In this document: in pieces, positions 41,098 to 50,536 of the stretch
Numbering within the stretch: the stretch's first letter is position 1
Layout of the letters: every line of letters begins with the position of its first letter
DNA from: JBHGBM01 sp041946965
GTDB lineage: Bacteria; Acidobacteriota; Terriglobia; Bryobacterales; Bryobacteraceae
Assembly: GCA_041946965.1 (NCBI GenBank)
Contig: JBHGBM010000004.1
Span: forward strand, 43,591 to 107,590
DNA length: 64,000 nucleotides
Direction: 5' to 3'
The notes under the pieces: model-generated
The model's database searches: none
Seen by the model: the letters and a program-made list of their open reading frames with translations, nothing else
Told to the model about the DNA's origin: nothing
Made by a program: the position numbers and the translations under genes

Positions 41098-41574
41098 ATG
41101 CAGCTTTGCGATGTTTACGCGCGGCTCGGGGAGCCGGCGTTCAACGAGCTGATGCGCGGCATCTCCATGGGGAAACTCCGGACCTACCAGTTGTTCGAGG
41201 GGTTGAAAGCCGCGGCGCACGTGCACAAGCTGAACACGGAAGTCCTGCGCAAAGGCGCGCCGCGCTTCTGGGCGCGCATCACCGGCGGCGACGAGGACTT
41301 CGCCAAGGACCTGGGGCAGGCGATCCTGGTCTCGCACCTCGATATGATCACCGCCGTGCTGGATTTCCTGGGCATTCCCCACGAGAACGGGTTTTTCTCG
41401 AAGGAGACCGACCCCAAAACGTACTTGACGGAGGGTTGGCACTCACGGGTTTTTGACAAGTTTTGCGGCGCATTTTCGGATCCGGTACTATTGTTCTACC
41501 TCAATCACCTGGGTTGGGAGACGGGGCTATTCACCGAACCGTTCGTGCCCGCCGCACGCGACGCGGCCTCGTAG
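41098..41574 (+). CDS. hypothetical protein
   Basis: 158 residues with no signal peptide, largely helical: MGKLRTYQLFEGLKAAAHVHKLN, FAKDLGQAILVSHLDMITAVL, VFDKFCGAFSDPVLLFYLNHLGWETGLF. No family recognised. An extended -10-like TGTGATAAT lies about 16 nt upstream. Divergent from thiG. Codon use matches neighbours, so it is probably a native, lineage-specific gene. Confidence 0.72.
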   Translation: MQLCDVYARLGEPAFNELMRGISMGKLRTYQLFEGLKAAAHVHKLNTEVLRKGAPRFWARITGGDEDFAKDLGQAILVSHLDMITAVLDFLGIPHENGFFSKETDPKTYLTEGWHSRVFDKFCGAFSDPVLLFYLNHLGWETGLFTEPFVPAARDAAS

Positions 41575-41883
41575 GTTTCGGCCTTCCGCGTGCAGTAGGT
41601 TTGGTATAAATCATGACATCGCTCCGCGCGCGTGGGCTGTTGTCCGTCCTCTGTGTCTGCCTGGATGGAGACCCGGGGTGGCGGAGTAAACTCCGCAGGA
41701 TCAGGCGGTTCGGCATGAACACCGGGAGTTTGCGGCGGCCTGGCGGGCGGGCTTTTCTTCTGTTCTCTCCCCGGGTTGCTCACCGGGGGGGATGGGTGTA
41801 GTGGGCCATATGACGCATCGTGGGACACCAATGCCCGAATCCCGGTCAGAAGAAGACAGCGTGGTCGAAAGAGGTTGCCTCCT
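41575..41883. other. 309-nt non-coding region with hairpins
   Basis: No convincing gene on either strand. On the plus strand TATAAA at about 41606-41611 is a possible -10. Downstream a GCGGAG-TAAA-CTCCGC stem (about 41682-41697) and a CCCCGGG...CCGGGGGG pairing (about 41768-41791) could structure a leader of about 260 nt ahead of the zinc-ribbon gene at 41884. Confidence 0.3.
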
Positions 41884-42129
41884 ATGAGCCACTGTGACTT
41901 CCATTATTCGCATCTTTTACCGCATAAGCCCGGCATTCTTCCGTTGGATGAAACCATCGTCAAGCAGTGCCGCCGATGCGGCGTGACGTTCACGACCAAG
42001 TCGCGCATCCGGAAGCGGTGCGACGCTTGCCAGGAAATCGTGTCACTGGAGAAACAGAAGAAGGCAAACGCCCGGCTCAAGGCAAGGCGCGCAGCCAAGC
42101 GCCAGGCCCTGCTTTCCGGCAAGAACTGA
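41884..42129 (+). CDS. small zinc-ribbon protein
   Basis: 81 residues: His-rich N-terminus (HCDFHYSHLLPHKPG is near the start), one zinc ribbon C-R-R-C ... C-D-A-C (about 29-48), and a very basic helix at the end (KKANARLKARRAAKRQALL) suited to RNA or ribosome binding. No named family recognised. A weak AGAGG ribosome site precedes ATG 41884. Lies 52 nt before pheS. Confidence 0.7.
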   Translation: MSHCDFHYSHLLPHKPGILPLDETIVKQCRRCGVTFTTKSRIRKRCDACQEIVSLEKQKKANARLKARRAAKRQALLSGKN

Positions 42130-42181
42130 CTGTTGGACCCGGTTGCGAGCGCCCTGCTACACTGGAAGTCTTCCCGTTTTC

Positions 42182-43204
42182 ATGCTCGAACAATCGATTT
42201 CGGAGCTCGAATCCCGGGCTCTCGACCGCATCCGGGCGGCTCAGAATGCGGAGCAGCTCGAGCCCGTGCGCGTCGAGGTCTTGGGACGTAAAGGCTCGCT
42301 GGCGCAGATCAGCAAGGATTTCGGCAAACTCCCCACCGAGGAACGCGCGCGCGCGGGAAAGCTTCTCAACGCCGCCAAGCAATCGCTCGAAGCCGCGCTG
42401 GAGGAAAAGAAAGCGCAGTTCGCCGAAGCCGCTCTCGGGGCGCGGCTCGACGCTGAATGGCTGGACCTGACTCTTCCCCCTCCCGGGCCCCGTCCCGGAA
42501 AACTGCATCCCATCACCCGCATCCAATCGGAAATCGAAGATCTTTTCGTTTCGCTGGGCTTCACTGTGCTGGACGGGCCGGAAGTCGAGACGGAGTACCA
42601 CAATTTCAATGCGCTGAACCTGCCGCCCGATCACCCCGCGCGCGACGCGCAAGACACCTTCTGGCTCACGGACCGCAACCTGCTGCGCGCCCACACTTCG
42701 CCGGTGCAGGTTCGCGGCATGGAAAAGCTCGGGCCGCCGCTGCGCATGATCGCGCCCGGCCGCGTGTTCCGCAACGAGAGCGTGGACGCCTCCCATGACC
42801 ACACCTTCTACCAGGTGGAAGGCATGATGATAGACCGCGAGGTCTCGGTGGCGCACCTGGTCTACTTCATGAAGACCATGCTGACCGGCATCTTCAAGCG
42901 CGAGGTCACGGTGCGGCTGCGTCCCGGCTACTTCCCTTTCGTGGAACCCGGTTTCGAGCTCGATATTCACTGCCTCATCTGCGGCGGCAGCGGCTGTCCG
43001 GTGTGCAAGCAGAGCGGCTGGGTGGAACAGGTCGGCTGCGGGCTGGTGCATCCCAACGTACTGCGCATGAGCGGCATCGATCCCGGCGAGTGGAACGGCT
43101 TTGCCTTCGGACTGGGCCTGACACGGCTGGTGATGATGCGCTACGGCATTGACGATATCCGCTGGCTGCAAAGCGGCGATCTCCGCTTTCTGGAACAGTT
43201 CTAA
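42182..43204 (+). CDS. pheS: phenylalanyl-tRNA synthetase alpha subunit
   Basis: 340 residues: N-terminal coiled coil, then the class II core with GRVFRNESVDASHDHTFYQ (motif 2) and FGLGLTRLVMMRYGIDDIR (motif 3), plus the Phe-pocket blocks LPPDHPARDAQDTFWL and FVEPGFELDIHC. A CxxC...CxxC insert (CLICGGSGCPVCKQSGW, about 262-278) is present, as in a subset of bacterial PheS, and may bind zinc. ATG 42182 (MLEQSISELES) is the family start; an upstream in-frame start adds 13 unconserved residues. A TACACT -10 lies about 20 nt upstream. Confidence 0.97.
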   Translation: MLEQSISELESRALDRIRAAQNAEQLEPVRVEVLGRKGSLAQISKDFGKLPTEERARAGKLLNAAKQSLEAALEEKKAQFAEAALGARLDAEWLDLTLPPPGPRPGKLHPITRIQSEIEDLFVSLGFTVLDGPEVETEYHNFNALNLPPDHPARDAQDTFWLTDRNLLRAHTSPVQVRGMEKLGPPLRMIAPGRVFRNESVDASHDHTFYQVEGMMIDREVSVAHLVYFMKTMLTGIFKREVTVRLRPGYFPFVEPGFELDIHCLICGGSGCPVCKQSGWVEQVGCGLVHPNVLRMSGIDPGEWNGFAFGLGLTRLVMMRYGIDDIRWLQSGDLRFLEQF

Positions 43205-43213
43205 GCGCTGCCC

Positions 43214-45520
43214 ATGAAGTTCTCCTACAACTGGATTCGCGAGTTCGTTCAGGACCTGGACACCCCGGCCGGCGCGCTCGAGCGGCTCATCACCATGAAG
43301 ACCGCCGAGTGCGAGGGCATCGAGCCGCACGGCGAGTTGCTCTCAGGCGCGCGCGTGGCGCGCGTGGAATCGGTCGAATTCCTCCCGGACAGCCACAACG
43401 TGAAGGCCGTGGTGAACGCCGGTCCCGGCGGGCTGAAGACCGTGGTGTGCGGCGCGCCCAACTGCCGCGCGGGCAAAATCACCGTGTGGGTTCCGGTGGG
43501 CAAGAAGGTCATACACGGCGTGGAGAGCGACGGGATGCTCGCAAGCGGCGTGGAACTCGGCATCAACCGCGAGAGTTCCGGGATCATCGAAGTGGAAGGC
43601 CGGCCCGGCGATCCCCTGCGCCGCTGTGCTCCGGATAGCATCATCGAGATCGACAACAAGTCCATCACCCACCGTCCGGACCTGTGGGGACACCTGGGCA
43701 TGGCGCGTGAGGTGGCGGCGATCCTACGCAAGAAGCTGGTGGATCCGGTGCGCCCGGAGCTGCTTCCCGAGGGGCCGTCGCCGGTGCGGATCGAGATTCC
43801 CGATTACGGCCTGTGCCCGCGGTACAGCGCGCTGGTGATCGAGAACGTCACCGTCAGGCCTTCGCCGCTGTGGCTGCAAGCCCGGCTGACCGCGGTGGGG
43901 CTGAACCCCATCAACAACATCGTCGATCTGACCAACTTCATCATGGCGGAGCTGGCGCAGCCGATGCACGCTTTCGACCGCGCCAGGCTCAAGGGCGACA
44001 CCATCTGGGCGCGGCCCGCGCGGCCGGGCGAACGCATCCGCGCACTCAACGACGAGGAGTACGAGCTCGGCCCGGCGAACATCGTGATCGCCGACGCCGG
44101 CGGTCCCATCGCCATCGGCGGGGTGATTGGCGGCGCGGAGAGCGCCATTGGCGGCGGCACCACGTCCATCGTGCTGGAGAGCGCGAATTTTCAGGCATCC
44201 AGCATCCGCAGGACCTCCGCGTCGTTGAAGCTGCGCACGGACGCATCCATGCGCTTCGAGAAGGCTCAGGACCCGCACAACACGGTGCGCGGCCTGGCGC
44301 GCGCACTGGAACTGCTGGAGGAGCTCTCTCCAGGCTTCCGTGTGGCCGGCGGCGTGACCGAGGCGAAGCGCGAGATTCCGCCGCCCGCGCCCATACGGCT
44401 GGCCATCGACTGGCTGGTGCGCAAGCTCGGCCGCGAGGCGGACGAGAGCGAAATCCGCGACGTGCTGGAACGCCTCGAGTTCGGCGTCGCCGTGGAGCGC
44501 CCCGGCGTGCTGATGGTCACGGTGCCCTCGTGGCGCGCCACAAAGGACATCTCGATTGCGGACGACCTGGTGGAAGAGGTGGGCCGCATGGCGGGGTACG
44601 ACACGATCACGCCCACGGCGCCCTTGATGGCCGTGCGCGTGCCCCCGGTCAACGAGGAGCGCCGCTTCCACCGCACGGTGCGCGACATGTGCGCCGCGCA
44701 GGGCTTCACGGAAGTCTACAATTACTCCTTTATCAGCGAGGAGACCGCGCGCCTGTTTTCGAGCGACCCGGAGACGCACTTGCGCGTGGAAAGCCCGATT
44801 TCCTCCGACCAGTCGCTGATGCGCACCTCGCTCATTCCCGGCATCTGGAAGAACATCGGGGAGAACAGCAAGCACCGGGAAGCTTTCCGGCTGTTCGAGA
44901 TCGGCTACGAGATCCACAAGCGCGAGGGCGGACTGCCGGACGAAATCCCGCACCTGGCCGCGGCGCTCTACAACCGGCACGGCGACGGCGCCGCGGGACT
45001 GTTCGAGATGAAACGGTTGGCTTTGTGCCTGATGCCGGGCGTGGAAGTGCGCCCCGCACAGGCGCGTTCCTACGAGCACCCCGCCCGCTCCGTGGAACTG
45101 GTGTGGAAGGGCGGCCCCATCGGGCGGCTGTTCGAAATGCACCCGAAGCTGGTGGAGGGCCGTGCCGCCGTCCTGGACGTGGACCTGCGGCGGATGCAGG
45201 AGCTGGGCGCGGCGGAAGTGAAGTACACACCCGTACGGCGCTTCCCGACGAGCGCCTTCGATCTCTCCGTGATCGCCGGCGCGCGCGAGCTGGCGGCGGC
45301 CCTCGAGAGCAAGGTCGCCGGCTTCGCCGGACCCATGCTGGAGGCGATCGAATACCTCCGGCAATACAGCGGACCGCCGCTGGCCGAGGGGACCAAGAGC
45401 GTCTCCTTCCGCCTCACGCTGGGCGCGCCGGATCGCACGCTGTCCTCCGACGAAGTGGGCCAGATCCGCGCGCGGATCATCGAGGGCATGCGCGGCCTCG
45501 GCTACGAATTGCGCGTGTGA
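43214..45520 (+). CDS. pheT: phenylalanyl-tRNA synthetase beta subunit
   Basis: 768 residues: MKFSYNWIREFV start, EMAP-type tRNA-binding domain (about 40-150), B3/B4 editing domain, B5 (about 395-470), catalytic-like domain, and the FDX-ACB anticodon-binding domain at the C-terminus (YTPVRRFPTSAFDLSVI onward). Partner of PheS in an alpha2-beta2 enzyme. Starts 9 nt after pheS. Slightly shorter than E. coli PheT (795). Confidence 0.97.
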   Translation: MKFSYNWIREFVQDLDTPAGALERLITMKTAECEGIEPHGELLSGARVARVESVEFLPDSHNVKAVVNAGPGGLKTVVCGAPNCRAGKITVWVPVGKKVIHGVESDGMLASGVELGINRESSGIIEVEGRPGDPLRRCAPDSIIEIDNKSITHRPDLWGHLGMAREVAAILRKKLVDPVRPELLPEGPSPVRIEIPDYGLCPRYSALVIENVTVRPSPLWLQARLTAVGLNPINNIVDLTNFIMAELAQPMHAFDRARLKGDTIWARPARPGERIRALNDEEYELGPANIVIADAGGPIAIGGVIGGAESAIGGGTTSIVLESANFQASSIRRTSASLKLRTDASMRFEKAQDPHNTVRGLARALELLEELSPGFRVAGGVTEAKREIPPPAPIRLAIDWLVRKLGREADESEIRDVLERLEFGVAVERPGVLMVTVPSWRATKDISIADDLVEEVGRMAGYDTITPTAPLMAVRVPPVNEERRFHRTVRDMCAAQGFTEVYNYSFISEETARLFSSDPETHLRVESPISSDQSLMRTSLIPGIWKNIGENSKHREAFRLFEIGYEIHKREGGLPDEIPHLAAALYNRHGDGAAGLFEMKRLALCLMPGVEVRPAQARSYEHPARSVELVWKGGPIGRLFEMHPKLVEGRAAVLDVDLRRMQELGAAEVKYTPVRRFPTSAFDLSVIAGARELAAALESKVAGFAGPMLEAIEYLRQYSGPPLAEGTKSVSFRLTLGAPDRTLSSDEVGQIRARIIEGMRGLGYELRV

Positions 45521-45933
45521 GCACGCGCCGCACGATGCCGGGCGGCTGGGTGGACCGGCGCAAGCATCCGCGCAAGTGCCGCTGGTGCGGCGGCGAAGTT
45601 CCAAAGGGCCGGTATACGTTCTGCTCGCCGGCGTGCGTGCATGAATGGAAGCTGCGCACCGACCCAGGCTACCTGCGTGAGAAGGTCTTCGAGCGGGACC
45701 GCGGCGTTTGCGCGCTGTGCGGCGTGGATACGGAGGAACTCCGGAAGAACAAACGCAAGCTGGATTGGGCGGCCCGGCGCGCTTTCGAGAAGGAGTGGGG
45801 CCGGCGCCGTCATCTCTGGGACGCCGACCACATCGTGCCCGTGGCGCGCGGCGGCGGCGAGTGCGGCCTCGACAATCTGCGCACGCTCTGCCTCAAATGC
45901 CACCGCGCGATCACGTCAGGACCGTTCCGTTGA
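45517..45933 (+). CDS. HNH endonuclease-domain protein
   Basis: 138 residues. N-terminal zinc finger C-R-W-C ... C-S-P-A-C, then a charged helical linker and a C-terminal HNH motif: D-H-I-V-P-V near residue 107, GLDNLRTLC and CLKCHRAIT with the second CxxC pair. A DNA nuclease fold of the His-Me superfamily; biological role unknown. GTG 45517 overlaps the pheT stop (GTGA); ATG 45535 is an alternative. The tight coupling to a housekeeping gene is unusual for a nuclease. Confidence 0.85.
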   Translation: MSTRRTMPGGWVDRRKHPRKCRWCGGEVPKGRYTFCSPACVHEWKLRTDPGYLREKVFERDRGVCALCGVDTEELRKNKRKLDWAARRAFEKEWGRRRHLWDADHIVPVARGGGECGLDNLRTLCLKCHRAITSGPFR

Positions 45934-46004
45934 GGACGCGCTGCGCTTTACGTGATGCAGCCCGCGGCGCCCGCTCCCTGGCGGTCGCGGCTCGGAATCG
46001 GGCT

Positions 46005-48035
46005 CTACCTTGCCGCGATCTCGTACCAGGGTGCGAACTGCTGGCCCTCGGCCTGCAAATGAATGCGAAAACCCGCGGCCGTGCGTTCGGCCGGCACGGG
46101 GGCGAGCCGCTTGCCCGCGCCATCGAGCGGCCAGACTTCCAGCGCCCGCGCGGCGGATCTCAACGTGACATGACTCTCCACGCGTTCCATCCACACCGGC
46201 GCCACGCCTCCGTTGCGGCTGCCCGAAGGCTTGCCGGGCTGGTCCGGTTCCAGCGTGTACCAATCCGCGCTATACGGAACCAGCTTCTGCATCCGGCCGT
46301 TTGCGAGCGACGCGAAAGTCGCCCCGGGTATCGATAGGAGCATGCGGCGCGAGTCCGCGATCGGCATGCCGTCGAGCGCGGTCACCAGCAAGGTCACGAA
46401 GCCGCGGGCCGAGGGCGCCAGTTCCACCTCAATGGCTCCGGCGGCCGCCTTCTTCACGAACCCGAACACGCCCGCCGCCTGCGGCGCGGCAATGCGGAAC
46501 ACCGCCCCGTCATAGGAGATCTCGCCCGGCTCCCCGGCGGCGACGGAAAGCGCCGTGCCCTTGTCGTCCCGCCGGATGGCCACGGGGTGCGCCAGCGCCA
46601 CTGCGGGGTCCAGGTTGAAAAACGCAGCCAGCCCGCCAGTGCGCTTCGCCCGCGTGTAGGCCAGCCGCTGCTCCGTGCTCACCGGGTACACCAACGGCGA
46701 CTTCCCCTCCCGCACCACGCTACGGAACAGAAGCGCCGACTGTCCGAAGCCCGGCCACTTGCTCCAGTCCGAATTGAGGTCGAAGCCGCTTGGCGTGCCA
46801 TTGTCCCAGTTCCGGTTGTGGGAGTAGGCGAAGTGCATGATGCCATCCCAGCCCTGAAATGCGCCGAAGGCCGCCAGCGTGGGATCGATCTCCGCCGCCT
46901 GCCGGTTCGGCCACGGCTGGTTGAATTCGCTCACCGTATAGGGGCGCCCGGCCTCGCGCGCCGCGGCCATGTTCAGGAACGCGCTGAGTCCGCTTCCCAC
47001 CGAGGACATATCGCGGATGCGCCAGTCGCGCGGGTCCCAGCGCTGGTGCGGGAAGTTGTAGTGGTCCACATAGAAGTGATTGTCCTGGTAATCGAGGCCG
47101 GCGTGGCTGTCCAGGTTCAGCAGCCCTCCGAAACCCATCTGGGTCCCCGCCACCGGCACGAGCTTGTCCGTGCTTTCGCGCACCGCGTCGCGGATGGTGT
47201 CGAGGTAGGCGCGGTCGGCCGTCATGAGGAAGCGCAGAAAGGCGTCGCCCTGCATGGGCCCGCCTCCGCCGGGAAACTGCTTCCACTTGCGTTCGAGCTC
47301 ATCGCGGTAGGCGCCGCTCACGGTCTTTTCCAAATTGCCGCGCATCCACGAATCCACCAGCGCGCTTTCGTTGTTGATCTCCACCATGGCGAGCACCGGG
47401 TCGCCGCGGAGCGCGAGAGCCGCGATCAGCTTGCGCGCGTACTCCGCCTGTAGCGCCACCATTCGCGGATAGAAAATGTGCAGAGGCTTGCTATGGATCG
47501 GAATTTCCTCCGGCGGCACTTTGTCGATCTCCGGACGGAAACGATAGCCCACGTGCAGGTTGAGATTGGCGTAAATGCCCTCGGCTTTGAGCGCGTCGAG
47601 GAAGCCGCGCAGCCGCTTCACCGCGATCTCGTTCAGCGTGGGGTACGGCTCCGTGGTGAGGCTGCTGCCCGCATTGGCCGGATCGCGGTCGGGGTTGGTG
47701 TCCATGTGGTGCAGGCGGACGATGTTCACGCCCAGCCGGCGCAGGCGTTTGGCGATGCGCGAGGCGTCCTGAGGCTCGGGGAAGTTCGCTCCGAAGGCGA
47801 GGTTCACGCCGAAGAACCGCTCGCGGCGGTCGTCGCGCGTATTCGGCTTCAGGTCCCGGCCTACGGTGTAGAAGTGCCCATCACGAGGGAAGATGCGGTC
47901 CTCGGCGCCGATGGGGTGGTTGAGGAAGCTGAAGTCGGGCGCCCCTGCGAGGTGGTCCTGATCGACCGCGAACCGATAGTACCCATCCTGGGCGAGCCCG
48001 GCCACGGCCGCGAGTAACAGCAGCACAATCCGCAT
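46005..48035 (-). CDS. secreted clan GH-A glycoside hydrolase
   Basis: 676 residues with a signal peptide (MRIVLLLLAAVAGLAQ). An (alpha/beta)8 catalytic part spans about 60-430: RLGVNIVRLHHMD, the acid/base in MVEINNESAL (Asn-Glu) and the nucleophile in YTVSEFNQPWP. C-terminal beta-rich domains follow (about 450-676). The Asn-Glu/Glu pair is that of GH5/GH2/GH42-type clan GH-A enzymes; substrate unknown, probably plant or microbial polysaccharide. Convergent with the HNH gene. Confidence 0.85.
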   Translation of the reverse strand: MRIVLLLLAAVAGLAQDGYYRFAVDQDHLAGAPDFSFLNHPIGAEDRIFPRDGHFYTVGRDLKPNTRDDRRERFFGVNLAFGANFPEPQDASRIAKRLRRLGVNIVRLHHMDTNPDRDPANAGSSLTTEPYPTLNEIAVKRLRGFLDALKAEGIYANLNLHVGYRFRPEIDKVPPEEIPIHSKPLHIFYPRMVALQAEYARKLIAALALRGDPVLAMVEINNESALVDSWMRGNLEKTVSGAYRDELERKWKQFPGGGGPMQGDAFLRFLMTADRAYLDTIRDAVRESTDKLVPVAGTQMGFGGLLNLDSHAGLDYQDNHFYVDHYNFPHQRWDPRDWRIRDMSSVGSGLSAFLNMAAAREAGRPYTVSEFNQPWPNRQAAEIDPTLAAFGAFQGWDGIMHFAYSHNRNWDNGTPSGFDLNSDWSKWPGFGQSALLFRSVVREGKSPLVYPVSTEQRLAYTRAKRTGGLAAFFNLDPAVALAHPVAIRRDDKGTALSVAAGEPGEISYDGAVFRIAAPQAAGVFGFVKKAAAGAIEVELAPSARGFVTLLVTALDGMPIADSRRMLLSIPGATFASLANGRMQKLVPYSADWYTLEPDQPGKPSGSRNGGVAPVWMERVESHVTLRSAARALEVWPLDGAGKRLAPVPAERTAAGFRIHLQAEGQQFAPWYEIAAR

Positions 48036-48059
48036 GAAGCCAATGTTACTCAATCTCAA

Positions 48060-48285
48060 GCCCGGCGGATGGCGGAGACCAGGCCGGCGGCATAGGGCGG
48101 CATGGCGCTTTGGCGATCCCGAGATGCACGAGCCGGCCCAGGCAGCAGGCCAAGCCGTTGCAGATCTCGCGCAGAGAGCCGGCGCGTCCGAGTTGGCGGA
48201 ACAGCATGGGGACGAACTGCGTCCAGCGGGTAAAGCCCTTGGCGTCGCGCTCGGCGGCGTGCGGCGAGGCTCCCGGGAAGGAATC
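48060..48285 (-). pseudogene. IS4-type transposase N-terminal relic (DUF4372)
   Basis: A minus-strand fragment encodes AERDAKGFTRWTQFVPMLF and QLGRAGSLREICNGLACCLG, closely matching the N-terminal DUF4372 domain of IS4-family transposases. The frame then decays into unrelated sequence, and no DDE catalytic domain or terminal repeats remain. A dead insertion-sequence scar. Confidence 0.75.
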
Positions 48286-48456
48286 GCTCGCCAACGTCAA
48301 TTATAGGTGGGCGCCCTTTCTATTTCAGAGTGCAGCCGCCTGTCTTGAACAAGAGTGATGCAGTTCAACGGAAATGTTTCCGGAAAAATGGCTCCGAACG
48401 GGCGATTCTGGCATATCATCATCGCAGGTTGCATGTAACGAGACGCGAGGTCTGAA
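48286..48456. other. intergenic region upstream of the DUF4384 gene
   Basis: No gene. AT-richer than its surroundings, with a short GGAAA/TTTCC inverted repeat near 48380-48395 and a TATCAT hexamer near 48415 that could be a -10 for the gene at 48457. Confidence 0.3.
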
Positions 48457-49314
48457 ATGAAGCGCATGCGATGTTGCCCGGTTGCGCTGGGCGCGGGCAT
48501 CGCCGTGGGCCTGATGGCCCAGCAGGCTCCCGGCCCGGCGGGTGTTCGCGAACTTTTTTACGCCGGCGCGGCGCCGCGGGAGGCGCTGCCGCCGATCCGC
48601 AAGGCCGCCGCGGCGGAGCGCGGGAGGCGTGAGGCGCGCGCGCCGCGCCCGCCGGCCACCGCGCCAAAGGCGGCGCCGCGCGAAGAGAGCGTGGTGCTGC
48701 CGGTTGCCGGCGCCGCGGCGCGCAACCTGGGCCTGCGCTACAACCTGGTGCTGGTGGACCAGGCGACCGGCCGTTCCGAAACGGTGACCTCGACGCGCAA
48801 TTTCACCAAGGGAGAGTGCTTCGCCATCGACATCGAAGCGAACCGCTCCGGGTACCTGTACGTGCTGGTAAGACAATCGGGCGGCGATTGGATGCCGCTG
48901 TTGCCATCGCCCCGCATGGCCGGCGAGAGCAACGTCATCAACCCCGGCCAGAAGGTGCGGGTGCCCTCCCGGCACTGTTTCGAGATTGCGGACCCGCCCG
49001 GGACCGAGAAGCTGTTTGTGGCGCTGGTGCGCGACCCGCGGGAGGTGACCGATCTTCACGACGGCATCGGAACCCAGACCCCGGAAGAGCCCGCGCCGTC
49101 CGCCAAACCGGGACCGGTGCTGCTCGCCAACGCGCACCTGGTGAACGACGCCGTGGCGCGCATGTCCTCTCCCGTGATCAACCGCGACATCCTGATCCGT
49201 GAAGTCGGCCAGCCGGCCGATTCCAGGGAGGTGGCGAATTCCGTGTACGTCGTGAACGCGTCACAGGAGCCTGTTTCCAAGGTGGTCGCGGAGATCCTGG
49301 TGCGTCATCAGTAG
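48457..49314 (+). CDS. exported DUF4384 protein
   Basis: 285 residues: signal peptide (about 1-22), an Ala/Arg/Pro-rich linker (about 30-75) and a DUF4384 domain (about 90-195) with RNFTKGECFAIDIEANRSGYL, the 'YLYVL' strand and WMPLLPSPRMAGESNVINPG. DUF4384 domains commonly occur with caspase-like or kinase proteins; here the gene converges on an operon with a caspase-domain protein. Probably periplasmic. Function not established. Confidence 0.83.
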   Translation: MKRMRCCPVALGAGIAVGLMAQQAPGPAGVRELFYAGAAPREALPPIRKAAAAERGRREARAPRPPATAPKAAPREESVVLPVAGAAARNLGLRYNLVLVDQATGRSETVTSTRNFTKGECFAIDIEANRSGYLYVLVRQSGGDWMPLLPSPRMAGESNVINPGQKVRVPSRHCFEIADPPGTEKLFVALVRDPREVTDLHDGIGTQTPEEPAPSAKPGPVLLANAHLVNDAVARMSSPVINRDILIREVGQPADSREVANSVYVVNASQEPVSKVVAEILVRHQ

Positions 49315-49320
49315 AGGCGG

Positions 49321-50535
49321 TCACTCTTCCCGCGCTCTTGCGGCGGGCCACCCCTGCACGCGGTCCCGGACCATATTCACGGTCAGGCGGAAGGGCTCGC
49401 GGGTGAACTCCTCGACGCTGGCGCCTTCGAACTCCAACTCGGCGCCGGCCGGCGCGGCGGACCCGAACGGCTCATCGACTTTCAGCAGGAGTTCCTCGCC
49501 CGTGCCGCCGGCCATGCTCAGCACGATCTCCTGGGGCTTCCTTGCGGGGGTGGCGCGGACCACGGTTCCACGCAGTTTGGGCAGCGGCGCCCGGCGCAGC
49601 GTCTCGTTCAGGTACTTCTCCCAGCCGGGCGACTCCAGGCTCCTGCGGATGCGCAGCCATGCAGCCAGTTCAGGGTGGGTGCGGGTCAGTTCCTCGTCCT
49701 GCCTGCGCACCGCCGCGGCCGCGGCCGACTCGATCTGGAAACCTTCGGGCGGCATCGGGTCTCCGGCGGCCGCCGCGGCGCGCAAGGACTCCAGTCCGTC
49801 GGTCCCGCCGTGGTATGCGGTATAGATGCGCTCCAGTTCCGCCGCGAACTCGCGGCTCCGGTCCGGGCCCGCGGCGCCTTTGGCGGGGGGAGCGGCGGCC
49901 CGGGCCAAATGCCATAGCGCGGTGACCTGCTTATCGGAATGCTTCGCCACGATGGCGGCGAGCCACGCGGACATTTCGGCGTCGCGAGGGTTGGCTCGCA
50001 GCCAGGCCGCCAGTTGCCGTTCGGCCTCGTCATATGCACCCCGCGCGCAGGCCACCCAGACCAGCGTGCGCGTCCCCAAGCGTTGGATCGCCGCGCGGCG
50101 CTTCTGCCATTCGGGATCTGGCGCGGCCGCCGCCTTGTCCAACAGTTGGCGGGCGGCCTTTCCGGCCTGATCCAGGAAAGCCGGGGAGGGCTGGTTGGCT
50201 TCCGGAGCCAACAGCGTGAACCAGTACAGCCCCAGCAGGTTATCGGGCTGCGCGGCCACCATTTCGCGAGACACCTCAAGCATGCGCGGCCACGCACCCA
50301 TGGACTGGTAGGCCGAGAGGTAGAGTTCCCGCCGCACCTGCTGCTGAGCCGTGCCCGGATATTTGGCCTTCCACTGGTCGAGCAGCGCCAGCCGCTTCTC
50401 CGGTGCAGCTTCGGAACGGACCAGCAGCGCCAGGTCGTATTCGCCCCGGTCGGTCCAGGTCTCGCTGAAAAGGGGCGGCGCGGCCGCCAGGAACGCGAGT
50501 AGGGCGGCTCCGGAGAGCTTGTGCGGTGTTCTCAT
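49321..50535 (-). CDS. exported helical-repeat protein (caspase operon, third gene)
   Basis: 404 residues: signal peptide (about 1-24, PPLFSE), an all-helical TPR-like region (about 35-330; LYLSAYQSMGAWPRMLEVSREMVA, AYDEAERQLAAWLRANPRDAE) and a small beta-rich C-terminus (about 335-400; LRGTVVRATPARKPQEIVLSM). No named family. ATG 50535 lies one nt past the stop of the caspase gene, so they are co-translated. Likely a scaffold for the other secreted proteins of the cluster, an inference. Confidence 0.68.
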   Translation of the reverse strand: MRTPHKLSGAALLAFLAAAPPLFSETWTDRGEYDLALLVRSEAAPEKRLALLDQWKAKYPGTAQQQVRRELYLSAYQSMGAWPRMLEVSREMVAAQPDNLLGLYWFTLLAPEANQPSPAFLDQAGKAARQLLDKAAAAPDPEWQKRRAAIQRLGTRTLVWVACARGAYDEAERQLAAWLRANPRDAEMSAWLAAIVAKHSDKQVTALWHLARAAAPPAKGAAGPDRSREFAAELERIYTAYHGGTDGLESLRAAAAAGDPMPPEGFQIESAAAAAVRRQDEELTRTHPELAAWLRIRRSLESPGWEKYLNETLRRAPLPKLRGTVVRATPARKPQEIVLSMAGGTGEELLLKVDEPFGSAAPAGAELEFEGASVEEFTREPFRLTVNMVRDRVQGWPAARAREE

Positions 50536-50536
50536 G

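Noticed and set aside
41505..41831. 108-codon minus-strand frame rich in Pro and Ser
   Set aside because: Overlaps the end of the hypothetical gene at 41098-41574, has no ribosome site and shows low-complexity composition.
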